From: Brevundimonas vesicularis
GTDB lineage: Bacteria > Pseudomonadota > Alphaproteobacteria > Caulobacterales > Caulobacteraceae
Reading direction: 5' to 3'
DNA: 64,000 nucleotides
NCBI RefSeq assembly: GCF_027105095.1
Contig: NZ_CP114278.1
Location: forward strand, 2,108,001-2,172,000
Part shown: in pieces, positions 1 to 7,647 of the stretch
Layout: the number at the start of each line of letters is the position of its first letter
Numbering within the stretch: the first letter of the stretch is position 1
Made by a program: the position numbers and the translations under genes
Notes under the pieces: generated by a model
Seen by the model: only the letters and a program-made list of their open reading frames with translations
Told to the model about the DNA's origin: nothing
The model's database searches: none

Positions 1-537
1 ATCCTCGACGACGTCGCGGGCGATGTTCGTCAGCTGAAACGCCAGCCCCAGGTCCTGGGCGCGTCGCAGGGTCGGCGTATCGTCCACCCCCATGATCCGC
101 GCCATCATCACCCCGACGACGCCGGCGACGTGATAGGCATAGTCCAGCGTGTCCTCCAGCGTATCGTAGCGCCGGCCGACCACGTCCATCTCGAACCCCT
201 GCAACAGGTCCATCGCCTCGTCGGCCGGAATGCCATGACGCATGGCGACGCGCTGGAAGGCGGTGAAGACCGGGTCCGTCTGCGGCTCTCCGGCCAGGGC
301 GGCGGCGGTGCGCAAACGCAGTTCGTCCAGCTTCTCGCCGGCCAGAACCGGATCGATGCCGACCGCGCCGTGGCCCAGCACCTGGCCGTCGATCTCGTCG
401 TCGCAGTGCCGGCACCAGGAATACAGCATCCAGGCGTCATCCCGGATCGCCGCCGGGAACAGGCGCGCGGCGGCGGCGAAGCTCTTGGACCCCTGCTCCA
501 TCGACTGGCGGCTGTGATCCAGGACGGCGTCGGTCAT
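1..537 (-). CDS. crtB: Phytoene synthase CrtB (3' end beyond window)
   Basis: Condenses two geranylgeranyl diphosphates to phytoene, the first committed carotenoid step. The visible N-terminal part (179 codons) carries the first aspartate-rich motif (WCRHCDDEID, about residues 44-53), and the last visible residues, LTNIARDVVED, form the second Asp-rich motif of squalene/phytoene synthases. The C-terminal third lies beyond position 1. The ATG at 537 overlaps the crtI stop (ATGA), so translation is probably coupled and crtB is the last visible gene of a crtY-crtI-crtB operon. The family assignment is clear; the product is incomplete only because the window ends. Confidence 0.93.
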   Translation of the reverse strand, partial: MTDAVLDHSRQSMEQGSKSFAAAARLFPAAIRDDAWMLYSWCRHCDDEIDGQVLGHGAVGIDPVLAGEKLDELRLRTAAALAGEPQTDPVFTAFQRVAMRHGIPADEAMDLLQGFEMDVVGRRYDTLEDTLDYAYHVAGVVGVMMARIMGVDDTPTLRRAQDLGLAFQLTNIARDVVED

Positions 538-2015
538 GCCGGCTGCCTCGCGTCCTCGATCATCAGGGCGGCGGTGGCCTTAGCCGATCCGACCACGCCC
601 GGCACGCCCGCGCCGGGATGGGTGCCGGCGCCCACGAAATACAGGTTGGGGATCTGGTCGTCGCGGTTATGCACCCGGAACCAGGCGCTCTGGGTCAGGA
701 TAGGCTCCAGCGAGAAGGCCGAACCCTGGTGGGCGTTCAGCTGGTCGCGGAAATCGACCGGCGTGAAGATCCGGCAGGTATCCAGGTCCGCCGTCAAACC
801 GGGGATGTAGCGTTCTTCCAGATAGGCCAGAATCCGGTCGCGATAGCGCGGCCCCTCGACCTCCCAGTCGATGTCGGCCGAGGCTAGGTGCGGCACCGGC
901 GCCAGCACATAGAAGGCGTCGCAGCCTTCCGGCGCCAGTGACGGATCGGTCCGCGTCGGCGCATGCAGATACAGCGAGAAGTCATCGGGCAGGTCCGGCC
1001 CCTTGAAGATTTCGGCGATCAGCTCGCGATAGCGCGGCCCGAACAGCACCGTGTGGTGGCGCACCTCCGGGTGGACGCGTTTCAGGCCGAAATAGATGAC
1101 GAACAGCGACATGGAGTGACGCCGCGACGCCAGCTTGGCGCCCTCCTTTTGACCGCGCGGTTCCTGACCCAGCAGGCGCTGATAGGTGTGCACCACGTCG
1201 GCATTGGAGGCGACCATGTCGAAGGCCAGCGTCTCGCCGTTGACCACCACGCCGGTCGCGCGACCGTTCGCCATGGTGATGCGCTCGACCGGACTGTTCA
1301 GCCGCACTTCCCCGCCCAGATCCTTGAGCAGACGCACCATGGCCTGGATCAGCGCACCAGTACCGCCGCGCGGGAACCACACGCCCCAGCGCCGCTCCAG
1401 CGCATGGATCAGGGCATAGATCGACGATGTCGCGAACGGATTGCCGCCGACCAGCAGGGAGTGGAAGCTGAACGCCTGACGCAGATGCTCGTCCTGAATA
1501 TAGCTGGCGACCTTGTCATAGACCGACCGCCAGGCCTGAAGCCGCATCAGCTCCGGCGCCGCCTTGACCATGCTTGCGAAGTCCAGGAACGGCACGGCTC
1601 CCAGCTTCAGATAGCCTTCCTTCAGCAGGTCCTGCGAATAGGCGAGGAACTTGCGATAGCCTTCCTTGTCGGCCGGATTGCGCGCCACGATCTGGCGGTC
1701 CAGCTCGTCCTGGTCGTTGACGTAGTCGAAGACGTCGCCGTCTTCCCAGCATAGCCGATAGAAGGGCGCGACCGGCAACAGTTCGACGTAGTCCGACAGC
1801 TTGCGCCCACTGGCCTCGAACAGTTCCTCCAGCGCCGACGGGTCGGTGATGACGGTGGGACCGGCGTCGAAGGTATAGCCCTTGTCCTTGAAGACGTAAG
1901 CCCGGCCGCCCTCCAGATCGCGGGCCTCGAACACCGTGGTCTGTATGCCCGCCGACTGCAGCCGTATGGCCAGCGACAAGCCTCCGAAGCCCGATCCGAT
2001 GACAGCAGCCCGCAT
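534..2015 (-). CDS. crtI: Phytoene desaturase CrtI
   Basis: FAD-dependent desaturase that converts phytoene to lycopene at the inner membrane. 493 residues, normal for bacterial CrtI. The N-terminal Rossmann motif VIGSGFGGLSLA is followed by the E-A-R and GGRAYVF segments; the C-terminal FAD signature reads FVGAGTHPGAGVPGVVGSAK. I prefer the ATG at 2015, which overlaps the crtY stop as TGATG; a GTG one codon upstream (2018) is possible. Its own stop overlaps the crtB start. Coupled overlaps on both sides point to a single transcript from the crtY side. Confidence 0.95.
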   Translation of the reverse strand: MRAAVIGSGFGGLSLAIRLQSAGIQTTVFEARDLEGGRAYVFKDKGYTFDAGPTVITDPSALEELFEASGRKLSDYVELLPVAPFYRLCWEDGDVFDYVNDQDELDRQIVARNPADKEGYRKFLAYSQDLLKEGYLKLGAVPFLDFASMVKAAPELMRLQAWRSVYDKVASYIQDEHLRQAFSFHSLLVGGNPFATSSIYALIHALERRWGVWFPRGGTGALIQAMVRLLKDLGGEVRLNSPVERITMANGRATGVVVNGETLAFDMVASNADVVHTYQRLLGQEPRGQKEGAKLASRRHSMSLFVIYFGLKRVHPEVRHHTVLFGPRYRELIAEIFKGPDLPDDFSLYLHAPTRTDPSLAPEGCDAFYVLAPVPHLASADIDWEVEGPRYRDRILAYLEERYIPGLTADLDTCRIFTPVDFRDQLNAHQGSAFSLEPILTQSAWFRVHNRDDQIPNLYFVGAGTHPGAGVPGVVGSAKATAALMIEDARQPA

Positions 2016-3181
2016 CACGCACGTCCTCTTTCGACCAGACAGGTCAGTGCGGCGCCGATCGGCACCGGGGGTTTTCCGCTCAGGATCCGCGCCTTGTCGG
2101 CGAGGGTCGATTCCGCGGCGTAGAAGCGTTCGACCAAGGGCTGGGGCAGACGATAGAACCGCTCCAGCACCTTGTATCGCTCATCCGGTCGCGCCGCACG
2201 GAATAGCATCCGGTTCAGCAACCGATAAAAGCCTCGTCCGGCCCATACGTCATGCGCATGGCAGCGGATGTCCTCGGCGATCGCCGCCGGCTCGAAATCC
2301 AGCGCCAACCGGTCGGCCAGGCGCACGGCTTCCGGCAGGGAATAGCCGGTGGTCGGGTGAAACAGCCCGGCGCGCAGGCCGCTGAGCGCCGTCGGCCCCA
2401 TCCGCGACAAATGCGCGCCGATGTCACCGTCGAGCGCCACGGGCAGGACGCCGTCCTCCTCGCGCAGGACCGTCTCGATCTCCCAGCCCTGCGCGCGGGC
2501 GTATTCCAGCACGCCCTGCCGGAACGCCGCGCGATCCAGCGCATCCCCGTCGGTGTAACGCGTATCCTCGATCAGCAGCGTGCGATCATCGAACGGCAGG
2601 GTGTAGAGAAACCGGTAGCCCCCGGCCTGGTCGACGCAGGCGTCCATGACGATGGGCGTGGTCAGGCCGTGCGGCGCCGCCAGCCGCACCTCCAGCCCGA
2701 CGAACTTCTGGAAACCCAGCGCCAGATCCGGCGTCGCAGTCGGCCCGCGCCCGTCGATCACCGTCTTGGCGCCCAGACGCCGTCCATCAGCCAGCACCGC
2801 TTCGGTCGGCGACACCGAAGCGACCGGCGCACCCAGCATGATCTTTCCGGGCAAGGCCGCCTCGATCACCGCCGCGAACCGTTCGGCCGTGACGCTGCAA
2901 TAGGGGGTCGACAGCGCGCGTTCGAACTGAGGAAAACGGACGCTGTATCCTGGCCAGCGATGCACCATCAAGGGCGCGATCCAATCGCGCTGCGCTTGCG
3001 TCAGGTCGCTGTCGAAGAAGGACCAGGTGTGGACCCCGCCCAGGGTCTGCGCAGCCTCGACGATCCGCACGTCCAGATCAGGACGGACCTGTGACAGCCG
3101 CAGCGCCAGCAGGCCATTGGCCAGGCCGCCGCCGACCAGCAAAAGGTCCGGCGCGGAAGTGTCAGAGGCGTCGACCTGCAT
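2015..3181 (-). CDS. crtY: Lycopene beta-cyclase CrtY
   Basis: Cyclises both ends of lycopene to give beta-carotene. 388 residues, typical for the bacterial CrtY family. An N-terminal dinucleotide-binding motif (LLLVGGGLANGLLALRL, from about residue 13) is followed by the LGGVHTWSFFD segment, and the middle holds the family motif FLYTLPFDDRTLLIEDTRY. First gene of the minus-strand crt operon, with its start 80 bp from the divergent crtW. The sequence shows no truncation. A lycopene monocyclase activity cannot be excluded by eye. Confidence 0.94.
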   Translation of the reverse strand: MQVDASDTSAPDLLLVGGGLANGLLALRLSQVRPDLDVRIVEAAQTLGGVHTWSFFDSDLTQAQRDWIAPLMVHRWPGYSVRFPQFERALSTPYCSVTAERFAAVIEAALPGKIMLGAPVASVSPTEAVLADGRRLGAKTVIDGRGPTATPDLALGFQKFVGLEVRLAAPHGLTTPIVMDACVDQAGGYRFLYTLPFDDRTLLIEDTRYTDGDALDRAAFRQGVLEYARAQGWEIETVLREEDGVLPVALDGDIGAHLSRMGPTALSGLRAGLFHPTTGYSLPEAVRLADRLALDFEPAAIAEDIRCHAHDVWAGRGFYRLLNRMLFRAARPDERYKVLERFYRLPQPLVERFYAAESTLADKARILSGKPPVPIGAALTCLVERGRA

Positions 3182-3261
3182 TGCAGACAGGTGGCACGCG
3201 CGGACGCATGCGGCAAGCGAACAGGATGCTTACCGGGCCGCGATGCGCTAAGTGTCGCGCC
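3182..3261. promoter_or_regulatory. Divergent crtY/crtW intergenic region
   Basis: This 80-bp gap must hold the promoters for the crtYIB operon (minus) and for crtW (plus). I see no convincing -35/-10 pair and no clear palindromic operator. A shared regulator acting on both directions is possible but not shown by the sequence. Confidence 0.4.
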
Positions 3262-3987
3262 ATGTCCGCCGTCACGCCAATGTCACGGGTCGTCCCGAAC
3301 CAGGCCCTGATCGGTCTGACGCTGGCTGGCCTGATCGCGACGGCCTGGCTGAGCCTGCATATCTACGGCGTCTATTTTCATCGCTGGACGATGTGGAGCA
3401 TCCTGACCGTTCCGCTAATCGTCGCTTTCCAGACCTGGCTGTCCGTCGGCCTGTTCATCGTCGCCCACGACGCCATGCACGGCTCTCTGGCTCCGGGACG
3501 CCCTCGGCTGAACACGGCGATCGGCAGCCTGGCGCTGGGCCTCTACGCCGGTTTTCGTTTTGCGCCGTTGAAGACGGCGCACCACGCTCATCATGCCGCG
3601 CCCGGCACGGCGGACGACCCCGACTTTCACGCCGACGCCCCGCGCGCCTTCCTGCCCTGGTTCTACGGCTTTTTCCGTACCTATTTCGGTTGGCGCGAGT
3701 TGGCCGTTCTGACGGTGCTCGTGGCCGTCGCAGTGCTGATCCTTGGCGCCCGCATGCCCAATCTTCTGGTCTTCTGGGCCGCGCCCGCCCTGCTCTCGGC
3801 GCTACAGCTTTTCACATTCGGCACCTGGCTGCCTCACAGGCATACCGACGACGCCTTCCCCGACCACCACAACGCCCGCACCAGCCCCTTCGGCCCGATC
3901 CTGTCGTTGCTGACCTGCTTCCACTTCGGCCGCCACCACGAACACCACCTGACCCCCTGGAAGCCCTGGTGGCGTCTTTTCAGCTAG
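3262..3987 (+). CDS. crtW: Beta-carotene ketolase CrtW
   Basis: Adds 4-keto groups to beta-ionone rings (beta-carotene to echinenone and canthaxanthin). 241 residues, the usual length for bacterial CrtW. An integral-membrane di-iron enzyme: histidine clusters HDAMH (about residues 69-73), HHAHH (about 108-112), and C-terminal LPHRH and HHEHH. The ATG at 3262 was chosen because the product then starts just before the first hydrophobic segment; upstream in-frame codons run into the divergent promoter region. With crtY, crtI and crtB it predicts ketocarotenoid synthesis; hydroxylase genes are not in the window. Confidence 0.94.
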   Translation: MSAVTPMSRVVPNQALIGLTLAGLIATAWLSLHIYGVYFHRWTMWSILTVPLIVAFQTWLSVGLFIVAHDAMHGSLAPGRPRLNTAIGSLALGLYAGFRFAPLKTAHHAHHAAPGTADDPDFHADAPRAFLPWFYGFFRTYFGWRELAVLTVLVAVAVLILGARMPNLLVFWAAPALLSALQLFTFGTWLPHRHTDDAFPDHHNARTSPFGPILSLLTCFHFGRHHEHHLTPWKPWWRLFS

Positions 3988-4085
3988 GCGTCCACGGCGG
4001 TGGTCTTCAACGACGACATGACGCGCGAAGCCTACTGACCCGTTGCGCGGCAAGTGGTTGCTGATCGGCCTATTTCTGAGAGGAA

Positions 4086-4101
4086 TGGCGGAGACGGAGG
4101 G
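4086..4101. repeat. Distal attachment-site copy (partial tRNA-Ser 3' end)
   Basis: Sixteen identical bases to the tRNA-Ser(GCU) 3' end, including the CCA (TGG on this strand), discriminator base and acceptor stem; similarity continues imperfectly for about 10 more bases into the T-arm (7 of 10). No remainder of a tRNA follows, so this is a partial duplicate, as expected for an att site. Confidence 0.72.
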
Positions 4102-4150
4102 TTTAGAAGCCGTCAGTCGTGGCGGGCGTTTCAGGGCCATTTCGGAGCGG

Positions 4151-4170
4151 CGCCCTAAAATGCGCCCTAA
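4151..4170. repeat. Two CGCCCTAA boxes (left arm-type sites)
   Basis: CGCCCTAA occurs at 4151-4158 and 4163-4170, spaced 12 bp (TTAGGGCG on the minus strand). The same box recurs at the other end of the element (5799-5829). Repeats near both ends with helical-turn spacing resemble arm-type binding sites of tyrosine integrases; that role is inferred. Confidence 0.55.
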
Positions 4171-4201
4171 GCCGCGCTGTCGATAGGGCCGAAGTGCTTC
4201 T

Positions 4202-4597
4202 CTAACTCGGCTCGTGGAATGAAGACCCGGCGTCCGCGATGAGGGTTCCACCATGATCTGCGAACATGGTCATGGCCTCCGCCAACGTTGACACCGCATC
4301 AAACGCCTCCCGCTCCACCCCGCCCGCTTCGACCTTCCCGGTGTCGGGTTGGGTGGTCACAAGCTCGTATGTAGCTTCGAAAATCGACCGCTCAACGTTC
4401 CAGCGCTCTCCCGCAGGTCCGGTGCAGATGTAATCTCCTGGACGAAGCGTATGCCTTCCTTCCAGTGTTTCCAGAACCCATTGCGAAGTCGATTTGCGCG
4501 GGTCCGACAGGCCATCGGAGAACACGCCAGGCGGTATCTTGTCCTCGGCAGGCAAGAACTGTTCAGCCTCAACAAGTGCTGTTTTCCGGTATTTCAT
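4202..4597 (-). CDS. Phage-like hypothetical protein
   Basis: 131 residues starting MKYRKTALVEAEQF, with a central RPGDYICTGPAGERWNV and IFEATYE segment. This resembles a small protein type common in phages and prophages (PGDWI..G..GE..P..P.IFE.TYE); its biochemical role is unknown to me. No membrane segment or signal peptide. The start at 4597 overlaps the stop of an upstream truncated gene (ATGA), as in compact phage operons. Being inside the tRNA-Ser-linked element supports a mobile origin. Confidence 0.65.
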   Translation of the reverse strand: MKYRKTALVEAEQFLPAEDKIPPGVFSDGLSDPRKSTSQWVLETLEGRHTLRPGDYICTGPAGERWNVERSIFEATYELVTTQPDTGKVEAGGVEREAFDAVSTLAEAMTMFADHGGTLIADAGSSFHEPS

Positions 4598-4758
4598 TTT
4601 GCAGCCTCCGCACGGTCTAAACGTTCGATTTCAGCGATGATCAGAGCGCCTGCCTTCACCAGATCGCGGCGTCGGTCCCCGGTTGGCTTCCACCAGCGAG
4701 GGTCCCATGATGCGGGCCACGGCACAGGAACGCGCTTCTTTCGTGTTCCCCACCAAGC
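4594..4758 (-). pseudogene. 5'-truncated phage-type gene fragment
   Basis: In this frame the last 54 residues read WDPRWWKP..GDRRRDLVKAGALIIAEIERLDR and resemble the conserved C-terminus of a larger phage-associated protein. The frame stays open upstream but only into antisense of the divergent gene at 4762, without a plausible start codon between. I read it as a 3' remnant whose 5' part was lost in the deletion that joined it to the neighbouring gene. Its stop overlaps the start of the next minus-strand gene. Confidence 0.5.
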
Positions 4759-4761
4759 CGC

Positions 4762-5415
4762 ATGAGCAAGCGCAAAACACCGCCCCTGACCTTTGAGGAG
4801 CAGAAGGCGCAGACGCAGGCGGCCCAGGCCGAAAAGACCCGCAGGGCGCGTGAGGCCCAAGAGCGGCAAGAGCGTGCGGCGAGGGAAAAGGCGGCGCGAC
4901 AGGCTGACCATGCGCCGCTTCGGGTTCACGGCGCCAAGATCATTGAGGACAATGATGGAAACATGGTGGCGGGCTATCGCCGGGACTGTTTCACGCTGTT
5001 ACTGAAAGAAGGCCCTGACGCTCGCGCCGCCGTCCAATGGCTTGAAGATCTGATCCGCACCGCATCGGGCGAGAACGGTCAGGAGCGCCGGCCCGACTTC
5101 ATCCGCGCATCTTCCGACGGCGCGCCGGGCCAGAACGTCAGCCAATCCATGATCGACGCTGACGATATGCTGTCCGCCGTCACCGAGCATATGGCGCCCC
5201 GCGACGCCCGGATGCTGTTCGAGCTGCTGAAGCCGGATGAAGCCCTGCTGACCCGCTGGCGCGATGTCGTCCAGCGCTGCACCGGCGAGACGAACCCCCA
5301 GGCCCAGGGTGGCGCCGTTCGGGCGGCGTGCGCGCACTTGGCCCACATCCGGACGATCAGCGATCGCCTTTTGCGGGATCGGAAGAACCGGAGAGCGGAG
5401 GCGATGGCGGCATGA
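4762..5415 (+). CDS. Hypothetical protein of the integrated element
   Basis: 217 residues, not recognised. The first 50 residues are highly charged and Ala/Arg/Glu/Gln-rich (about residues 12-47), probably a helix or coiled coil, followed by a segment KIIEDNDGNMVAGYRRD and a mostly helical C-terminal half ending in a basic tail. No signal peptide or membrane segment. The short gene at 5412 begins inside its stop (ATGA). It lies between the two att-like repeats, so a phage or island origin is likely; no function is proposed. Confidence 0.6.
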   Translation: MSKRKTPPLTFEEQKAQTQAAQAEKTRRAREAQERQERAAREKAARQADHAPLRVHGAKIIEDNDGNMVAGYRRDCFTLLLKEGPDARAAVQWLEDLIRTASGENGQERRPDFIRASSDGAPGQNVSQSMIDADDMLSAVTEHMAPRDARMLFELLKPDEALLTRWRDVVQRCTGETNPQAQGGAVRAACAHLAHIRTISDRLLRDRKNRRAEAMAA

Positions 5416-5519
5416 CCAACCCGACCCTTGAACGCGCGGCTAGGGCTTTGTTCGACAGCTACATGTCTCTCGCATACACCAAGCCGCGCGCCTCAATGAC
5501 CGGGAGAAACCCCCATTGA
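5412..5519 (+). CDS. Short phage-like ORF, probably truncated
   Basis: 35 residues starting MTNPTLERAARALFDSY, overlapping the preceding stop by ATGA. The opening resembles the N-terminus of small phage proteins with an E-x-A-A-R-A-L helix, but the frame ends early, so it may be a decayed gene. A strong hairpin terminator follows at 5575. Confidence 0.4.
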   Translation: MTNPTLERAARALFDSYMSLAYTKPRASMTGRNPH

Positions 5520-5574
5520 CCAATTAACCGAAGCAGTGCACTTTTCTGACAGTCGCTTCGCGCGACCCGAGATC

Positions 5575-5605
5575 GGCCCCGGCTCCCATGAGTTCGGGGC
5601 CTTTT
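5575..5605 (+). terminator. Rho-independent terminator
   Basis: GGCCCCG (5575-5581) pairs perfectly with CGGGGCC (5595-5601) and is followed by TTTT. It closes the plus-strand gene pair 4762-5519 of the element. Confidence 0.75.
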
Positions 5606-5663
5606 CAATTCCTCCGACACCCGCGCCGACTCCGACGTTGTCCAGCACCGGGACAAGGGACGT

Positions 5664-5747
5664 TCATCTCGACCGACCAGCGCTGACGATGGCGGGGGCC
5701 ATCCCCGGCACCTTCTTGCCGTTCAATCTGTTCACGTCGCGCGCCAT
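5664..5747 (-). pseudogene. Tyrosine-integrase 5' remnant
   Basis: An ATG at 5747 follows a good ribosome-binding site (GGAGA at about 5754-5758 on the minus strand) and opens MARDVNRLNGKKVPGM before a stop 27 codons in. The opening resembles the start of tRNA-targeting integrases (M-A-x-x-V-N-R-L-x-x-K-x-V). It points away from the tRNA and lies about 185 bp from it, where an integrase gene is expected. No other part of an integrase is visible, so it looks like a deleted or frameshifted gene. The match is short, so this is a reasoned guess. Confidence 0.42.
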
Positions 5748-5798
5748 GGCTTCTCCAGAACGTAAGGAGAACATACGCCGACGACAGAAGCGGTCGCC

Positions 5799-5829
5799 AC
5801 CCTAAGCTCGCCCTAAGTCCCGCCCTAAG
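5799..5829. repeat. Three CCCTAAG boxes (right arm-type sites)
   Basis: ACCCTAAG (from 5799), CGCCCTAAG (5809-5817) and CGCCCTAAG (5821-5829) sit 11-12 bp apart, the same box and spacing as the pair at 4151-4170. They lie between the integrase remnant and the tRNA, the usual place for integrase arm sites. Confidence 0.55.
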
Positions 5830-5869
5830 ATGAGCGGTCCGCGTCCCGTCCAGCTATGACGGGCTTAAG

Positions 5870-5885
5870 GCGCAAATCCTTGCGC
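5870..5885. repeat. Short inverted repeat near attachment site
   Basis: GCGCAA (5870-5875) and TTGCGC (5880-5885) form a perfect 6-bp inverted repeat with a 4-base centre, 47 bp from the tRNA 3' end. It could be a protein-binding site of the former recombination region; no function is shown. Confidence 0.3.
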
Positions 5886-5931
5886 AGCGGGGCGCTGGGT
5901 TGGCAAGCGGTGACATTTGGGGGCAAGGGTG

Positions 5932-6023
5932 TGGCGGAGACGGAGGGATTCGAACCCTCGGTACCCCTTACGGGGTACGACGATTTAGCAAACCGTTGCC
6001 TTCAGCCACTCGGCCACGTCTCC
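5932..6023 (-). tRNA. tRNA-Ser (anticodon GCU)
   Basis: Read on the minus strand, the gene begins GGAGACGTGGCCGAGTGG. The seven-base acceptor stem GGAGACG pairs with CGTCTCC; the anticodon loop is TTTGCTAAA, giving GCU. A long variable arm TACCCCGTAAGGGGTA, the class II feature of serine tRNAs, is followed by the T-arm GGTTCGAATCC and an encoded CCA. The 92-nt span includes CCA. It appears intact and is the attachment target of the adjacent element. Confidence 0.97.
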
Positions 6024-6195
6024 TGCGAGGGCGTCGATAGCGGAGGCTGATGCGTCGCGCAATCCGGTTCGAAAGAAAGCGTCCACGTTAACGCGACATA
6101 GAGGCCGAAGCGGCAGTATCGCGGCCATCATTCGCTCCCCCGGATCGCTCCTGGATCGCCTGTTGCTCGACCGTCCCGCCAGTCTTGCCGCCGAC

Positions 6196-7647
6196 ATGCC
6201 GCTGAAGAGCCGGCCGTCGCGCGGGCCGTTCCGCCCGGAGATCTGGCTGAATGCGCGCGAGCGATCGTCCGTGCGGCTGTCGGCGCATTATTTCCGGCTA
6301 ATAGACGTGCTGATGGTTTGCGGGCTGGCGCTCGGCGCGATCGTCGTGATGCACCCCTCAGGCTTGGCCCACATCACCGTGGGCGACGCAGCACCCGTGG
6401 TCGTCGGCGCCGTTCTTGTGCTCGTTCTGATGCGCGCGCTTCAGCTCTATCGATTCGGGCGCGACACGCCCTGGCCCCTGCACATAGCGGGCGTGGCGGG
6501 CGTGGGTGTCGCCTCGGCCGCGATCGCGCTCGCCCTGGGCTGGGTGATGGACCGGCCGGCGCTGGACGTCATTGCGCCTTGGGCGCTGACGACGACAGCC
6601 GGCCTGATCATGTTGCACGGCCTATGGCTGGCGATGATCGTTCGGTGGCGTCGGTTGGGCGTGCTGTCGCCGAATATCGTCATCGTCGGCGCGACCCGAA
6701 ACGCGCGACGTCTGATCGAACAGGCGCTGGAGCGGCGGGACATGAATGTGCTCGGCGTGTTCGACGATCGCTTGGCCCGATCGCCCGACAGCGTCGCCGG
6801 CGTGCCGGTGCTGGGCGACGCCAAGGCCCTGCTGACGCACCGACTGACGCCCTATGTCGACCGGATCGTGCTGGCCATCGATCCGGAGGCTGGCCAGCGC
6901 GTGCGCGACCTGACGCAGACCCTGAACGCCCTGCCCAATCCGCTGACGGTCCTGGTCGATTCGGAGTTGGGCCGCGACGGGCTGCTGAACCGGCTGGCGA
7001 ATGCGCCGCTTGCGTCTCTGGATGGTCCTGCCAACCCGGATCGCCGGGCCTTCAACAAGCGGATGCAGGATCTGGTGATCGGCGCCGCAGCCCTGGTCGT
7101 CGCTGCGCCCATCATGGCCCTGGTCGCCCTGGCGGTGAAGCTGGACAGCCCCGGCCCCGTCTTCTTCCGCCAGCGCCGTCACGGCTTCAATCACGAGACC
7201 ATCATCGTGTGGAAGTTCCGCTCTATGCGCCACGCCGCCGCCGATGCGACCGCCAGCCGTCAGGTCTGCGCCGACGATGACCGCGTCACCCGCGTCGGTC
7301 GCTTCATCCGCGCCACCAGCCTGGATGAACTGCCCCAGATCTTCAACGTGCTGTCAGGCGAGATGTCCCTGGTCGGCCCCCGCCCGCACGCCATCGGCAT
7401 GAAGACCGGCGAGACCGAATCCGCCCTGCTGGTCGCCGAATACGCCCATCGCCACCGTATCAAGCCCGGCATGACCGGCTGGGCCGCCATCAAGGGCTCG
7501 CGTGGACCGGTGGACACCGAGGCCCAGGTACGCGAGCGCGTCCAGCTGGACATCGAATATATCGAGCGCCAGTCCTTCTGGCTGGACCTGTGGGTCATCG
7601 CCGTCACCATCCCCGTCCTGCTGGGCGACCGGGCGGCCGTGCGTTGA
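6196..7647 (+). CDS. Polyprenyl-phosphate sugar-1-phosphate transferase
   Basis: Starts assembly of a lipid-linked repeat unit by moving a sugar-1-phosphate onto undecaprenyl phosphate. 483 residues from the ATG at 6196; a TTG at 6163 would add 11. Four hydrophobic segments, then a Rossmann-like region ([19 protein letters not shown]), then the C-terminal catalytic domain with [36 protein letters not shown] and [12 protein letters not shown]. This is the architecture of WcaJ/PssY/HfsE-type enzymes. The next gene overlaps its stop. The operon of flippase and glycosyltransferases suggests capsule, EPS or holdfast synthesis; which sugar is transferred cannot be told. Confidence 0.9.
   Translation: MPLKSRPSRGPFRPEIWLNARERSSVRLSAHYFRLIDVLMVCGLALGAIVVMHPSGLAHITVGDAAPVVVGAVLVLVLMRALQLYRFGRDTPWPLHIAGVAGVGVASAAIALALGWVMDRPALDVIAPWALTTTAGLIMLHGLWLAMIVRWRRLGVLSPNIVIVGATRNARRLIEQALERRDMNVLGVFDDRLARSPDSVAGVPVLGDAKALLTHRLTPYVDRIVLAIDPEAGQRVRDLTQTLNALPNPLTVLVDSELGRDGLLNRLANAPLASLDGPANPDRRAFNKRMQDLVIGAAALVVAAPIMALVALAVKLDSPGPVFFRQRRHGFNHETIIVWKFRSMRHAAADATASRQVCADDDRVTRVGRFIRATSLDELPQIFNVLSGEMSLVGPRPHAIGMKTGETESALLVAEYAHRHRIKPGMTGWAAIKGSRGPVDTEAQVRERVQLDIEYIERQSFWLDLWVIAVTIPVLLGDRAAVR

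Larger units (their letters stand above)
4086..5947. mobile_element. Decayed integrative element at tRNA-Ser(GCU)
   Basis: A 16-bp direct repeat TGGCGGAGACGGAGGG occurs at 4086-4101 and at 5932-5947. The second copy is the 3' end of an intact tRNA-Ser gene on the minus strand. This is the geometry left when an integrase inserts DNA at a tRNA 3' end: an intact tRNA on one side and a partial copy on the other. Between the copies lie phage-like small genes, a 5'-truncated gene, a broken integrase start and TTAGGGCG boxes at both ends. No full integrase is present, so it is probably a remnant or depends on an integrase elsewhere. Base composition looks less GC-rich than the flanks. Confidence 0.7.

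Noticed and set aside
5503..5520. Inverted repeat TCAATG ... CATTGA near 5495-5520
   Set aside because: Only six bases pair and it sits within the end of a short reading frame; not enough to call a terminator or operator.
5536..5805. An 89-codon plus-strand frame in the element
   Set aside because: It runs through the terminator at 5575 and over the integrase remnant; no ribosome-binding site and composition unlike a gene.
5856..6050. An open frame across the tRNA-Ser gene
   Set aside because: The tRNA is complete in structure; the frame has no homology and is a by-product of the tRNA sequence.
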